A DNA stretch of 64,000 nt from Flavobacterium ginsengisoli (GTDB taxonomy: Bacteria > Bacteroidota > Bacteroidia > Flavobacteriales > Flavobacteriaceae), in NCBI RefSeq assembly GCF_029625315.1, contig NZ_CP121110.1, forward strand, positions 1,045,501 to 1,109,500. Reading direction: 5' to 3'. This document shows, piece after piece, positions 38,312-47,394 of this stretch (position 1 is the first letter of the stretch; each line of letters begins with the position of its first letter). The translations under genes and the position numbers were made by a program. The notes beneath the pieces were generated by a model. It ran no database searches, was not told where the DNA came from, and worked only from the letters and a program-made list of their open reading frames with translations.

Positions 38312-38491
38312 ATGGAAATTGAAGAAGAAAAATATAGAGGAAGAATTACACCTAATAAAGCTCAAAAAATGCTTAGTGATGAAGGAAAGAATGTTACTCT
38401 GGAAGAAGCAGAAGAGATTTTAGAATTTCTACAAAAAATCGCATATGTTCAAGTAAGAAAATTTCTAAACGAAAAAGATGAAGATATGTAA
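38312..38491 (+). CDS. Small conserved protein, 59 residues
   Basis: ATG 38312 to TAA 38491. The protein reads RGRITPNKAQKMLSDEGKNV, then TLEEAEEILEFLQKIAYVQV and ends KDEDM. This KAQxML ... VTLEEAxxILEFL pattern is a known small protein of Bacteroidota, often carried on mobile elements near integrases. Helical, no signal. Function unknown. It stands alone among integration scars. Confidence 0.75.
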   Translation: MEIEEEKYRGRITPNKAQKMLSDEGKNVTLEEAEEILEFLQKIAYVQVRKFLNEKDEDM

Positions 38492-38851
38492 TCCCAAAAT
38501 TTGGACTTGATTCTTTTTTGCCATAAATAGCTATCGAAAGATACACTATAAACAGAGTATTAATTTTAATAGGGTGCATAATCGGTGCATTTAGTCTAAA
38601 GTACATACCAAGACGCTGAATAAATGTTACTTATAAGCTTAAGTTCGAATCATTACTACAACTTCTTTAGCTCCGTACAATAACATAAATAAAAGAGTTC
38701 GTGTCTTAGCATTACGTACAAAGAACCCATTCTATGAAACAGTTACAAATTAAGGTAGTTGTAGCCAGTTTTATTACTGTTCTACCGAGCCTTTAAAATT
38801 GATTTATCTCTGATCCAACTTAATAAAAGAAATATTATGAGAGATGAGAAC
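38492..38851. other. Gene-free region with scar S1 and hairpin repeat
   Basis: Right after the small gene, an open tail PKFGLDSFLP ends in TAA, then GCCATAAATAGCTA and GGTGCATAATCGGTGCATTT (38519-38590), shared in part with 45.7 and 51.5 kb. At 38693-38740 a diverged copy of the 16.53-kb hairpin ends in CTATGAAACAG. Confidence 0.45.
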
Positions 38852-39214
38852 CTATTTAAAATGTTTTAAAGATTTGCCCTTATGTTTGCGCAATGCCCTA
38901 AAACAGCTTGCTCGGGAGCCAAATCCACAAATAAGCGACATTTTTTCAATAGATAGATTCTTTAATATAGGGGCATTTATGTTTTCCAGCAGGTATTGAA
39001 TTCTTTTTAAATTTACATAATCATTAAAATTTAACCTAAACTCAGCATTAATCAGATAAGAAATTTTATGCCCGGTAATTCCTGTTTCTTCCGATAGCTG
39101 GGCCAGGCAGAAATCTTTATTCAAAAAAAGCTTTTTGGAATTCGTGTAAAATTCTATTTTTACTAAGCATTCTTCTTTTTCTACCTTTGTTAGTTTGTGA
39201 AACATATTACCCAT
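38852..39214 (-). CDS. AraC-type DNA-binding protein, HTH domain only
   Basis: 120 residues. It has only the double-HTH domain (DFCLAQLSEETGITGHKISY, NDYVNLKRIQYLLEN, LICGFGSRASCFRALRKHKG) after a short lead. It lacks a sensing domain, so it is either small by nature or truncated. Downstream of the sulfatase cluster on the same strand, so it may regulate those genes. Confidence 0.75.
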   Translation of the reverse strand: MGNMFHKLTKVEKEECLVKIEFYTNSKKLFLNKDFCLAQLSEETGITGHKISYLINAEFRLNFNDYVNLKRIQYLLENINAPILKNLSIEKMSLICGFGSRASCFRALRKHKGKSLKHFK

Positions 39215-39268
39215 ATGTTTGTTTGTTTTTAAAAATATTTAAATTTAATACTGCTAATTAGATAGATT

Positions 39269-40124
39269 TTACATTGGCAGATACCATCTAAATCCTAATC
39301 TAACTCCAAAATTTGAAGAATTTCTCGGATAACCGTCGGATCTATAAGCCATAACTTCAGGTTCGATATAAGCATTATACTTTAATTTGCCCGACCATAT
39401 ATATCCAACCCTGAAATCCATCGGTATAGCCACTTTTCCCGTCTTATAGTCGATCTGCCATTCGGGTTCAATCCCAGCATAAACCCCATTTGCCCATGTA
39501 TAGAAGACATTTGGTCGCAAGACGGCATAAGCGGAAGAACCATACTTGTCATTTCCAGATATGGAGAAAAAATTTTCCCATATCCAGTACATCTGCCATT
39601 TTCCAAGATCTGTGAAAGTAACTGTGAAAGCCGGACCGATACTCCACTGGGGAGAACCAAGCTGGTCGTCGGTTCTTGTAGGGATCTGAATATTCCATCC
39701 CGCACCAAACTCCCCCCAGTCTTTCTTGGTGAGGAGAAAAAACTGGTTCAAAGTCAGATCGCCCAATCCGGTTTTGCCGTCTGGCGCCGTATTTAAAAAA
39801 GTAATGACCCTTATCAGCTGCGGCACTTTAATTAAAAATCCTTCTTTCAAAGGAATGATCCCCCTGAAACGAAAATTTTGTGCGAATCCATCCTGTCCCT
39901 CAGTCTTAAATATTGCATATTCTTCCAATTGCAGCTGCCAGGCTAAAGTGGTGGGATTCATCACTTCCTGTGATAGTTTTACCGAAGTGGCACCGCTCTG
40001 CGATTCCTTGTTTTCTTCTGTTTCCTGAGCAGCCCCAACAATGCACCCCGCGAATAGCATCACTAATAACGCAGACATAATCTCTGGCGCCTTTTGCTTC
40101 CTGGTTAAATATTTTTAATTTCAT
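39269..40124 (-). CDS. Outer-membrane channel-like protein (probable frame break near start)
   Basis: The body (from ATG 40078) is 269 residues: end of a signal (LLVMLFAGCIVGAAQ), then a barrel with many Trp/Tyr strands (TTLAWQLQLEEYAIF, WQMYWIWENFFSISG, GVRLGFRWYLPM), like outer-membrane porins of the phenol-uptake type. The likely true start is ATG 40124 (preceded by AAGGTGAG) in another frame. One extra base between 40083 and 40105 separates them, with no GCWGC site nearby. It is downstream of HAD and sulfatase genes, perhaps their substrate channel. Confidence 0.7.
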
Positions 40125-40141
40125 AGCTCACCTTTTAACAA

Positions 40142-41197
40142 TTAATTGCCCGGAAAAATCACTTTCCAATCGTTTTTCATGTCTGCAAAAGCCCAATTTT
40201 TAGCCTTTCCCTCATCAAGCCCTTTATTGAGTGTCCCCACCGGAGATTTTCTGTCATATGCCCATTCGCGGATAGAATCTGTATGGTGGACATACAATTC
40301 AAAATTCTTGTATTTATTGGAAGCGGCCCACTGTAGCATCTGAAGGTCCCCGTCTGAATTTCCTGCCGCGAAAACCGGTTTTTTTCCAATATACTTTTCT
40401 ATTGCAACTGGTTTTCCCTCTTTGTCATCATTAAAATCCAGGGCAGGCAGTTTTGTTATCACCGGTTTGCCATTGTTGTAGTCATATTTTGCCTGAAGTG
40501 TGCTGCCCACAATCTGGTCTTTTGGGATTCCGTAGACTTCCTCAGCCCATGCGCGCATGAAATCAATACCGCCCCCAGAAACGATAAATACTTTGAAATG
40601 GTTATCCTGTAGATATTTAACCAATTCAAGCATAGGCTGGTAAATGAGTTCTTTGTAAAGTTTTTTCTTTGTCGGATGCTTCGCCGTGCTGATCCATTTG
40701 CCCACGCTAGCCTCGAATTCATCGGTAGACATTCCTGCATGGCTGACGGCTACAATCTGCATCAATCCAGCTTTGCCCTGCTTCATCAGTTCCCCCATAT
40801 TATTTTCCAGCACTGCTTTAAAAGGTCGCTTGCTTTTCCATTCCGGATGTTTGGGAGCTAGGGCTTTGACCTGATCCAAGGCGAAGAAAAGTTGGAAATA
40901 AAAAGGCTGTTCAGCCCATAAAGTACCGTCATTGTCAAAAGTTGCGATGCGGTCCTTTACAGGTATAAAATTAGGGCTTTCTGTATTGGTTACATCTTTT
41001 ACATAGGCAATGATGTCCTGTTTTACTTTTGTATCGTTCCATGAGCTCAGAGGAGAATTATTCTCAGATGAGATCTCTTGGGCCGGCCTATCTTTATTCT
41101 GATCTTTTAACGTTTCTTTTTTACAGCCTGCAGCTAGTGCCATTAATAACCAGATAAGTGCCAGTTTACATCCTGTAGTTTTTATTGTCTTTTTCAT
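40142..41197 (-). CDS. HAD-superfamily phosphatase lipoprotein
   Basis: 351 residues. Lipobox LAAGC at about residue 25, so envelope-anchored. HAD motifs: I is TFDNDGTLW, II is VFIVSGGGIDF, and IV is VFAAGNSDGDLQM. It resembles the phosphoserine-phosphatase-like proteins often next to sulfatases. Substrate unknown, a periplasmic phosphoester. Sits 17 bp before the channel gene and 98 bp after the sulfatase. Confidence 0.88.
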   Translation of the reverse strand: MKKTIKTTGCKLALIWLLMALAAGCKKETLKDQNKDRPAQEISSENNSPLSSWNDTKVKQDIIAYVKDVTNTESPNFIPVKDRIATFDNDGTLWAEQPFYFQLFFALDQVKALAPKHPEWKSKRPFKAVLENNMGELMKQGKAGLMQIVAVSHAGMSTDEFEASVGKWISTAKHPTKKKLYKELIYQPMLELVKYLQDNHFKVFIVSGGGIDFMRAWAEEVYGIPKDQIVGSTLQAKYDYNNGKPVITKLPALDFNDDKEGKPVAIEKYIGKKPVFAAGNSDGDLQMLQWAASNKYKNFELYVHHTDSIREWAYDRKSPVGTLNKGLDEGKAKNWAFADMKNDWKVIFPGN

Positions 41198-41295
41198 CTT
41201 ATTTTATATAAATGTTTCGGATTAAAAAAGTCTTGATTCAAAAAAAGGTGAAATTTTTAATCCCACCTTTTTTTTCAGTTTAGATTAGCTGTGAA

Positions 41296-42903
41296 TTAAT
41301 ATTTGACATCTTCAGGCAGTTTCATGCCTTTTTCTTCCATTAATTTTTTCGCCTCCTGAATATTTCTGAACCTTGTTATAGTTTCATTCCCTAAATAAAC
41401 TTCTCCCTGCAGAGGTCGTGGAGGATACTGGATATATGTTTTCATAAGATCCTGAATGGCTTTATTGAAAACTGGAAGTGTCCATGTTTTTTCTGTAAAG
41501 CTGTTCATAAACAAATCATATCGCTCCTGCGGATCCTGCCATAGATCATATATGGCTGGCACAGTTGCAACATAAGTTTCATCACCTCTCCAACCCAGTT
41601 GTTGTCCAGGCGCATCACTTCCTGCCTGAGCTCCATTATCACCTCTCGTGTTATATACTGCTTTGAAGTGGCTTACTCGAACTGCACCAGGAGATAATTC
41701 AGATTCCGTGAAATAATACCAGTTATTGCGAAGCGGTTTTCCTTTTTGGAATAATACATTAGACATATCATAACTGTCAAAAACCATAGGCTTGCCTTCT
41801 CTGTCATTTTTAGGAAGCTCAACACCGGCAAGACTGGCAAAGGTTGCCATCAGGTCAAGGCCACCAACAATATCATGATTTTGTTTCCCTGCTTCGATCT
41901 GTCCAGGCCACCATGCAATTGCAGGAACTCGGCTTCCTCCTTCTCTGTCTGTTCCTTTTGAACCTCTAAAAGGCGTATATCCGGCGTCAGGATGCACGTC
42001 CTGCCATGCTCCATTATCAACAGTATAAATTACAATGGTGTTATCTGCAATACCCAGTTTCTTAATTTCATCCATTACGCGCCCTACATTATAGTCCATC
42101 TCCATAACGCAGTCTGCATATTTGCTTGCTCCCGGGATTTTCCTTTAAACTGTTTTGATGGCAGGTTAGGCTGATGGTTTTTAGCAAAGTTTACGCACAT
42201 AAAAAACGGGTCCTTTGCAGCTGCATAACCATCAAGCTGTTTCAAAACATTTTCTGTCATCATCATATCAAGTTCGGCTATATTCTCTTCGGTAACTTTA
42301 GAAACTTCCCTTACTTTTCCTCCAGCTTCACCTTCTAATACACCTGTAGTTACTTTCTTAAAGAATGCCAGCATTTCCGGGGTCATATCAGGATTCCATG
42401 ACTGAAAGGCATATGTATATGCATTTAAATGATACAACACTACATTCTGCATTTTATCAAAACCATGTGCTGTCGGCATTGCATAATCTGCTTCTCCCAA
42501 ATGCCATTTTCCAGAAAAATACGTTTTGTAATTCGCTTTCTTTAAAACGGAAGCCAGAGTCCATTCTCCAGCCGGAAGACCTCCGCCCTGACCTTGGAAA
42601 GCCACCGTAGTCATACCGCTTCGGTTTGGAATACGTCCAGTTATCATTGCCGCTCTTCCGGGCGTACAGCTCGGCTGTCCGTAGAACTCCCAGAACTGCA
42701 TTCCTTCTTTGGCCATCTTATCCAGATTAGGAGTAGGCATTCCACGCGACTCACCTCCTCCATAAACACCAAGGTCTCCCCATCCTGTATCGTCAGAAAT
42801 CAACATTATGATATTAGGTTTCTTTTTGGACTGTGCTTCAGCGCTAAAAAATAACAGCAAGCAGTAAACTTGTTAAAACTATAGATAAGGCATTTTTTTT
42901 CAT
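41296..42903 (-). CDS. Type I (formylglycine) arylsulfatase (two frame breaks)
   Basis: Reconstructed 535 residues, exported. The maturation motif is PSCTPGRAAMITGR (C-x-P-x-R). The Cys becomes formylglycine. Metal ligands appear in LISDDTGWGDLG and IVIYTVDNGAW. The signal peptide start (ATG 42903, MKKNALSIVLTSLLL) is in another frame because of one base in GCAAGC 42857-42862. A missing C in the CCC run near 42136 splits the middle, where KSPGASKYAD is expected. First gene of the sulfatase-HAD-channel group. No anaerobic maturase is in the window. Confidence 0.93.
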
Positions 42904-43289
42904 AAGTACAACATTTATAAATTAGTATCATTATAAAAATAAGAAGTAACCATTAAAGCGCGGCACATTCATAACAATATGATGTTGCAAATTATAATCT
43001 GAAACCATTTTTTTTGAAAATGTAAAACTTACAGACTCCAAAATTTGGAGCTTCGTCCTATTTTACCGTAAAAGCTATGTCGATTTTAATACGAGCTTAC
43101 CCTTTTGTTTTTTATGCTATAAATGTGCAGATGAAACCTTGCGAAAGCTTAAATAGTGTTTACCTGAAAATGTAAAAAGTAGGATATTATGCCTAAAGTT
43201 TCTCACTGGCAACTAACTTTATATCTTCCAATTTTAAAAGTATGAAAAATAAGAAGAAAATGTTTACTTTGAATTTTAAGATTCTGACC

Positions 43290-43560
43290 GCTACCATGAG
43301 CATCCACTGCGAAAGAGCGAGTGAGTAGGCAAGAGAGCTCAATATCAGCACAAGTAATCTGCAGTATTGGAAGAAGCTTTACAGGAAGGCACATTTACTA
43401 GGAAGGCAGATTTACCACAATAAAGACTTTAGCTGAAATATCACATAAAAATGAACTGCCGAAACTGCGGAAGCAGATCAAAGAGTTAGAAATTGAAAGG
43501 GATTCATCAGGGAAAATTCTGAAATATTTCCTCTCGAGAAGACGTGTCTCATTTTTCAGA
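43290..43560 (+). pseudogene. Decayed IS3-family OrfA
   Basis: Fragments read ERASE*ARELNISTSNLQYW in one frame and, after shifts, GRFTTIKTLAEISHKNELPK then LRKQIKELEIERDSSGKILK. They match the HTH and leucine-zipper parts of IS3 OrfA. A stop codon and shifts make it non-functional, and OrfB is absent. Confidence 0.65.
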
Positions 43561-43765
43561 TCCACAAAAGCAGTTTCTTCTGATCGCGCAAAATAACACT
43601 CACTGCAAGATTAGTACGAAAAGCCCACAACATAAGCGAAATTATAAGAATTTATCACTAGTGCCAATGTCGATACGGAAGCCCGAGAATTGCTAAATAA
43701 TTAGATTCTGTCGGGATAAAAGTCTCCAGAAATATACAGATTCAAACCCTCTCTCGCTACCATTT

Positions 43766-43797
43766 AAAAAGCTTCAGATTTCTCTGAAGCTTTTTTA
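43766..43797. terminator. Intrinsic terminator
   Basis: 13-bp stem AAAAAGCTTCAGA (43766-43778) / TCTGAAGCTTTTT (43783-43795) with loop TTTC. It can serve the minus-strand S41 peptidase gene 80 bp away or plus-strand transcripts. Confidence 0.75.
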
Positions 43798-43874
43798 CTT
43801 TCAATCAATTTGAATCACTCTCAAATCTGTTTACTAAACATGACATTACTAATTAACTGTCTTTTGGAAGTAAT

Positions 43875-45308
43875 TTATTTGTCAATCAATTTAAACACCA
43901 TTTCAATAGCTTCATCTCCATTATCTATTTTTTTCTTTAATTTTCTAATAAAGACATTTTCGTTATGGGAATAGTTTATTTTTTTATTTGGGGGAATTCC
44001 TATGCTTTCATAACAAGTTCCATTAATATCTTGGTAAATTTCATTGGAAAGGTTCAATATCCAGCCATTAGGCAATTTTTTTTCTAAAATATCAGAAAAT
44101 ATACCTTCAGTATTAGATCCTATGCGCGTAATATTTTGTATTGCAATTGAACCAAGAGATAATACTTCCGGAGCGCTGGCAGTCTGATGGCTTGTGAGAA
44201 GAAAAACTGGTTTATTATATGTTGTGTCAGCAGGTAAAATAGAAACAAACTCCGGTTCTGTATAACCGTTTAACAACTTGGCTTTTTTGGAATATAATTT
44301 AGTTTCTTCGGCAATAAAATGCCTTAGTATTTCTAATGACACCAAATCATAGCCTCCTGAATTGAAACGCAAATCTATAATTACGGCATTTGTTCCCTGT
44401 AACTCTTTGATGATTTTCCCCATTAGCGTTCTAATTCCGCTTTTTTCATCTTCAAAATGATTAGGATTACTTTCGGATGCGTTCAGGTAACCGAATAAAT
44501 AATCATATCCTGAAAGTGCATCAGGATTTTTGTACTTATCAGAAAAAAACAACATATTGTTTATCTGTATATAACCTATATTATTTTCAGTGATTCCATA
44601 GTTTAACAGACCATTACCCTTAATACTCGTTCCAAATCTTATTGGATTCTTGACATAACGTCCTAAAATTTCATTTTCTAAAACGGCTGTTTTATGATTT
44701 GTTCTGTAATGGGGAAATGCACTATTTTTTTTAGGTACAATCAAGGTTGTATGCCCATCATTTAACTGTTTGATTATACTTTTCAAAGTATGACGTAACT
44801 GAGTTTTATTTTTGATTTTGCCTGAATATTTTTCCTTTATGCTGAGCCAATCCATTTTTCGCTCGCTAAAAAAAGGATAATTTTCATTCATCATATTCCA
44901 AAAAACATCAAAATTATAATTAGGGTCCTCGAGTTTTGCTACATTACATTCAGCGGTGTTTGGCAGTTCACTTATTTTATCTAGTGTGTATATTTTGATA
45001 CCCTGCGTAATGGTAAGCAAATTTTGATCCACTCTTTTAATAGTTCCCAATTGCAAAATATCATTTCTTTTCAATTGAGAACTTAGTGTACATGAAATAG
45101 ATGTTGTTTCGTAGCTGTTTACTGCGGTGTCATTAATAGTTATAATTTTTCCATATCCTCTCATTTTCCAGATGCCATTTAGAACATCTTCAGTTTCTGT
45201 TTGAGCAAACAGGCTTTGGATCGAAGATAAGATAATAAAATAGAAAATAGTTTTTAATTTGAAACAATTTTGACAAATTAGAAATTGCAATTGTAGTTTT
45301 CTTCTCAT
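43875..45308 (-). CDS. S41-family (tail-specific-protease-like) peptidase
   Basis: 477 residues. Signal region ends SLFAQ. The middle is a tri-helical bundle (YNFDVFWNMMNENYPFFSER, LRHTLKSIIKQLNDGHTTLI). The S41 core follows: IGYIQINNM, AVIIDLRFNSGGYDLVSL, and the nucleophile in LLTSHQTASAPEVLSL (Ser near 397). There is no clear PDZ domain. Periplasmic or surface protease. Stands alone between scars. Confidence 0.88.
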   Translation of the reverse strand: MRRKLQLQFLICQNCFKLKTIFYFIILSSIQSLFAQTETEDVLNGIWKMRGYGKIITINDTAVNSYETTSISCTLSSQLKRNDILQLGTIKRVDQNLLTITQGIKIYTLDKISELPNTAECNVAKLEDPNYNFDVFWNMMNENYPFFSERKMDWLSIKEKYSGKIKNKTQLRHTLKSIIKQLNDGHTTLIVPKKNSAFPHYRTNHKTAVLENEILGRYVKNPIRFGTSIKGNGLLNYGITENNIGYIQINNMLFFSDKYKNPDALSGYDYLFGYLNASESNPNHFEDEKSGIRTLMGKIIKELQGTNAVIIDLRFNSGGYDLVSLEILRHFIAEETKLYSKKAKLLNGYTEPEFVSILPADTTYNKPVFLLTSHQTASAPEVLSLGSIAIQNITRIGSNTEGIFSDILEKKLPNGWILNLSNEIYQDINGTCYESIGIPPNKKINYSHNENVFIRKLKKKIDNGDEAIEMVFKLIDK

Positions 45309-46255
45309 AAATGGATTAGTTTTAAATTGTAAAACTATTCTTTTGTTTTTTAGTGCGTGTTAAAAAAGCTACAATTAAAACTTAAAAAAGCTACAAATTA
45401 TAAAAGTGAAAAATAGTAGTTGTCTAGTTTATAGGAGTTGATACCTTTTTGCTACTAAAATTTAAGATTGCAGCCTGCAGAAATCAATCACCCTAAATTT
45501 TGACATGAATTTGAACAGCATTCCTACTTCAAAAAATTTAGATCAATGTTAATGGCGATTTTTAAAAGCTTGGTCAAATGATTTTAGAATCCACAATTTT
45601 TAATATATTTGTGATACAAAAAAAGACTACTACTACTTCCTGTTAATTCGTTAGTTTTTAAAGCTTTGTGAATGTTTTAATATTGAAAAAGTAAAAAATT
45701 GAATTTGGTGCAGAATCGGTGCACTTGGTTCAAGACATTTATAAAAACGTAGCGTAGACGGGTTTCAACACATATAGTTCGAATCCTGCTCTCCTCATCC
45801 CTAATAAATGCATACATAATTATCTACTAATTAGATTAAAGCGGTTTAAAAAGTTTAATATCCCGACCAAATTTTGATTTGAATAATCTCAAAATTATTA
45901 TATAATTTTACTAAAAACTAACCCAGTACCAAATTTATTTTCAGGAACTATATAAAAAGCTATTACGTCTTAATAAATTTAAATACACATATGTTTTAAC
46001 ATTTTTTAACGTTTTACCCTTACGATACATACAAACCGTTTACAAATAAAAATTTAAAATAATTATCTTACAAATTCACTTGAAAGTAAGCCAATTTCTT
46101 TAAATCGTTCATAAAATGATTTGTAAATTGTTCAGTCGAGGTCACAAAATTAAAATCCCATTTCCGAACGAAATGGGATTTTTTTTATTTTAAAACACAG
46201 GTTTTAATTCAAAAAATGGCTTTATCTTTAAGCCTTTAGAAAATTGATATTTGTT
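45309..46255. other. Gene-free region with scars S2 and R3
   Basis: TTGGTGCAGAATCGGTGCACTTGG near 45705-45728 (shared with 38.57 kb) is followed by AGTTCGAATCCTGCTCTCC at 45776-45794, a tRNA T-arm/acceptor-like sequence without the rest of a tRNA. Repeat R3 lies at 46082-46145. No gene is seen. Confidence 0.5.
46082..46145 (+). repeat. Scar repeat R3 with tRNA-Arg 3' end
   Basis: Shorter relative of R1/R2 (GAAAGTAAGCCAATTTCTTT ...). It ends GTCGAGGTCAC at 46135-46145, identical to the last 11 bases of the tRNA-Arg region (5187-5197). Candidate distal attachment site of an island starting at the tRNA. Confidence 0.65.
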
Positions 46256-46660
46256 ATGGAACAGAAAATACATCAAGGAAGAAACGTAAAACGTTTTAGA
46301 GAAATGCTAAGTATAAAGCAGGAATCATTAGCTTATGATCTGGGAGAAGACTGGAACCAAAAGAAAATTTCTATGCTAGAGCAGAAAGATGTAATTGAAG
46401 AAAGTCTTCTAAAACAAATTTCAGCTGTATTAAAAATTCCTGTTGAAGCTTTTCAGAATTTTGATGAAGAACAGGCTGTAAATTTAATTTCATGCAATTT
46501 CTCGGATAACGCAATGTTCAATAACAGAATTGAAATTTTTAACAACAATCCTATTGAGGAAATCAAAAAACTTCATGAAGAAAAAATTGCTTTATTTGAG
46601 CGTATGCTGAAAGAGAAAGATGAAATGATGTCTAAGCTTGAGAAATTGATTGGTAAATAA
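46256..46660 (+). CDS. XRE-type helix-turn-helix protein with coiled-coil tail
   Basis: 134 residues from ATG 46256. HTH at residues 8-65 (NVKRFREMLSIKQESLAYDL, WNQKKISMLEQKDVIEESLL). The C-terminus is a coiled coil (IEEIKKLHEEKIALFERMLK). Family common in Bacteroidota, often on mobile or accessory DNA. Target unknown. Own terminator follows. Confidence 0.85.
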   Translation: MEQKIHQGRNVKRFREMLSIKQESLAYDLGEDWNQKKISMLEQKDVIEESLLKQISAVLKIPVEAFQNFDEEQAVNLISCNFSDNAMFNNRIEIFNNNPIEEIKKLHEEKIALFERMLKEKDEMMSKLEKLIGK

Positions 46661-46681
46661 TTATTAATAAAGATATTAATT

Positions 46682-46710
46682 AAAAAAGAGACTTTCAAAG
46701 TCTCTTTTTT
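46682..46710. terminator. Intrinsic terminator
   Basis: AAAAAAGAGACTTT / AAAGTCTCTTTTTT, nearly fully self-complementary with a T run on the plus strand. Confidence 0.85.
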
Positions 46711-46792
46711 GGTTTTAGAATATTATTTCTTGGTAAGAAGTCAGAAGACATTCATAAGGCTTTTATAAAAACTCTTTGAAATATTCACGGAA

Positions 46793-47245
46793 CTATCCAT
46801 ACAAATTTTTTATCTCCGACATAACAAAGGTACTTTGGGTACTCCCTATACTTTCAACTGATCCCAATTTATTAAATACAAAATCCTGATAATGCTTCAT
46901 GTCTTTGGCGGAAACTTTCATTAAAAAATCGTAATCTCCTGAAATATTGTAACATTCTACAACCTCTTCTATTTTCATAATATCACTAACAAACTGATTC
47001 CCGATATTACGATCGTGTTGTTTAAGTTTGATATTACAAAAAACAATGAAACCTCTATTTAATTTTTCTGCATCAAGCAGGGCAATGTATTTTTTAATAT
47101 AGCCGCTGTTTTCTAATCTTTTAATCCGCTCAAAAACTGGCGAAGCAGAAAGATTTACCATTTTAGCAAGCTCTTTTACAGTGTATTTAGAATTATCGTG
47201 TAGTATATTTAATAACTGAAGATCAATATCGTCTATTTGTTCCAT
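46793..47245 (-). CDS. Lrp/AsnC-family regulator
   Basis: 150 residues. N-terminal HTH (LNILHDNSKYTVKELAKMVN, SPVFERIKRLENSGYIKKYI) and C-terminal RAM domain (ECYNISGDYDFLMKVSAKDM). It senses amino acids in relatives. It lies downstream of and on the same strand as the BASS transporter and methionine synthase genes, so methionine is a plausible effector. Confidence 0.93.
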   Translation of the reverse strand: MEQIDDIDLQLLNILHDNSKYTVKELAKMVNLSASPVFERIKRLENSGYIKKYIALLDAEKLNRGFIVFCNIKLKQHDRNIGNQFVSDIMKIEEVVECYNISGDYDFLMKVSAKDMKHYQDFVFNKLGSVESIGSTQSTFVMSEIKNLYG

Positions 47246-47394
47246 AGAATATTTTGGTTTAATTTATTGCGAATACAGAATAAAATTCTTCAAATATAAC
47301 CAAAAACAATACAAAAATCTTGATTTACATAAATTAAAAACATAACATACTGCAGCATTCATCTTCACAGTATAAAAATCTACAAGGCAATGTT

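Larger units (their letters stand above)
42904..43874. other. Gene-free region with an IS3 relic
   Basis: It contains the palindrome CTCCAAAATTTGGAG (43036-43050), a decayed IS3 OrfA, a tRNA-3'-end-like stretch CAAACCCTCTCTCGCTACCA (43744-43763) and a terminator. Confidence 0.5.

Noticed and set aside
38394..38606. 70-codon minus-strand frame overlapping the 59-residue gene
   Set aside because: It is antisense to a recognisable conserved small protein and lacks features of its own.
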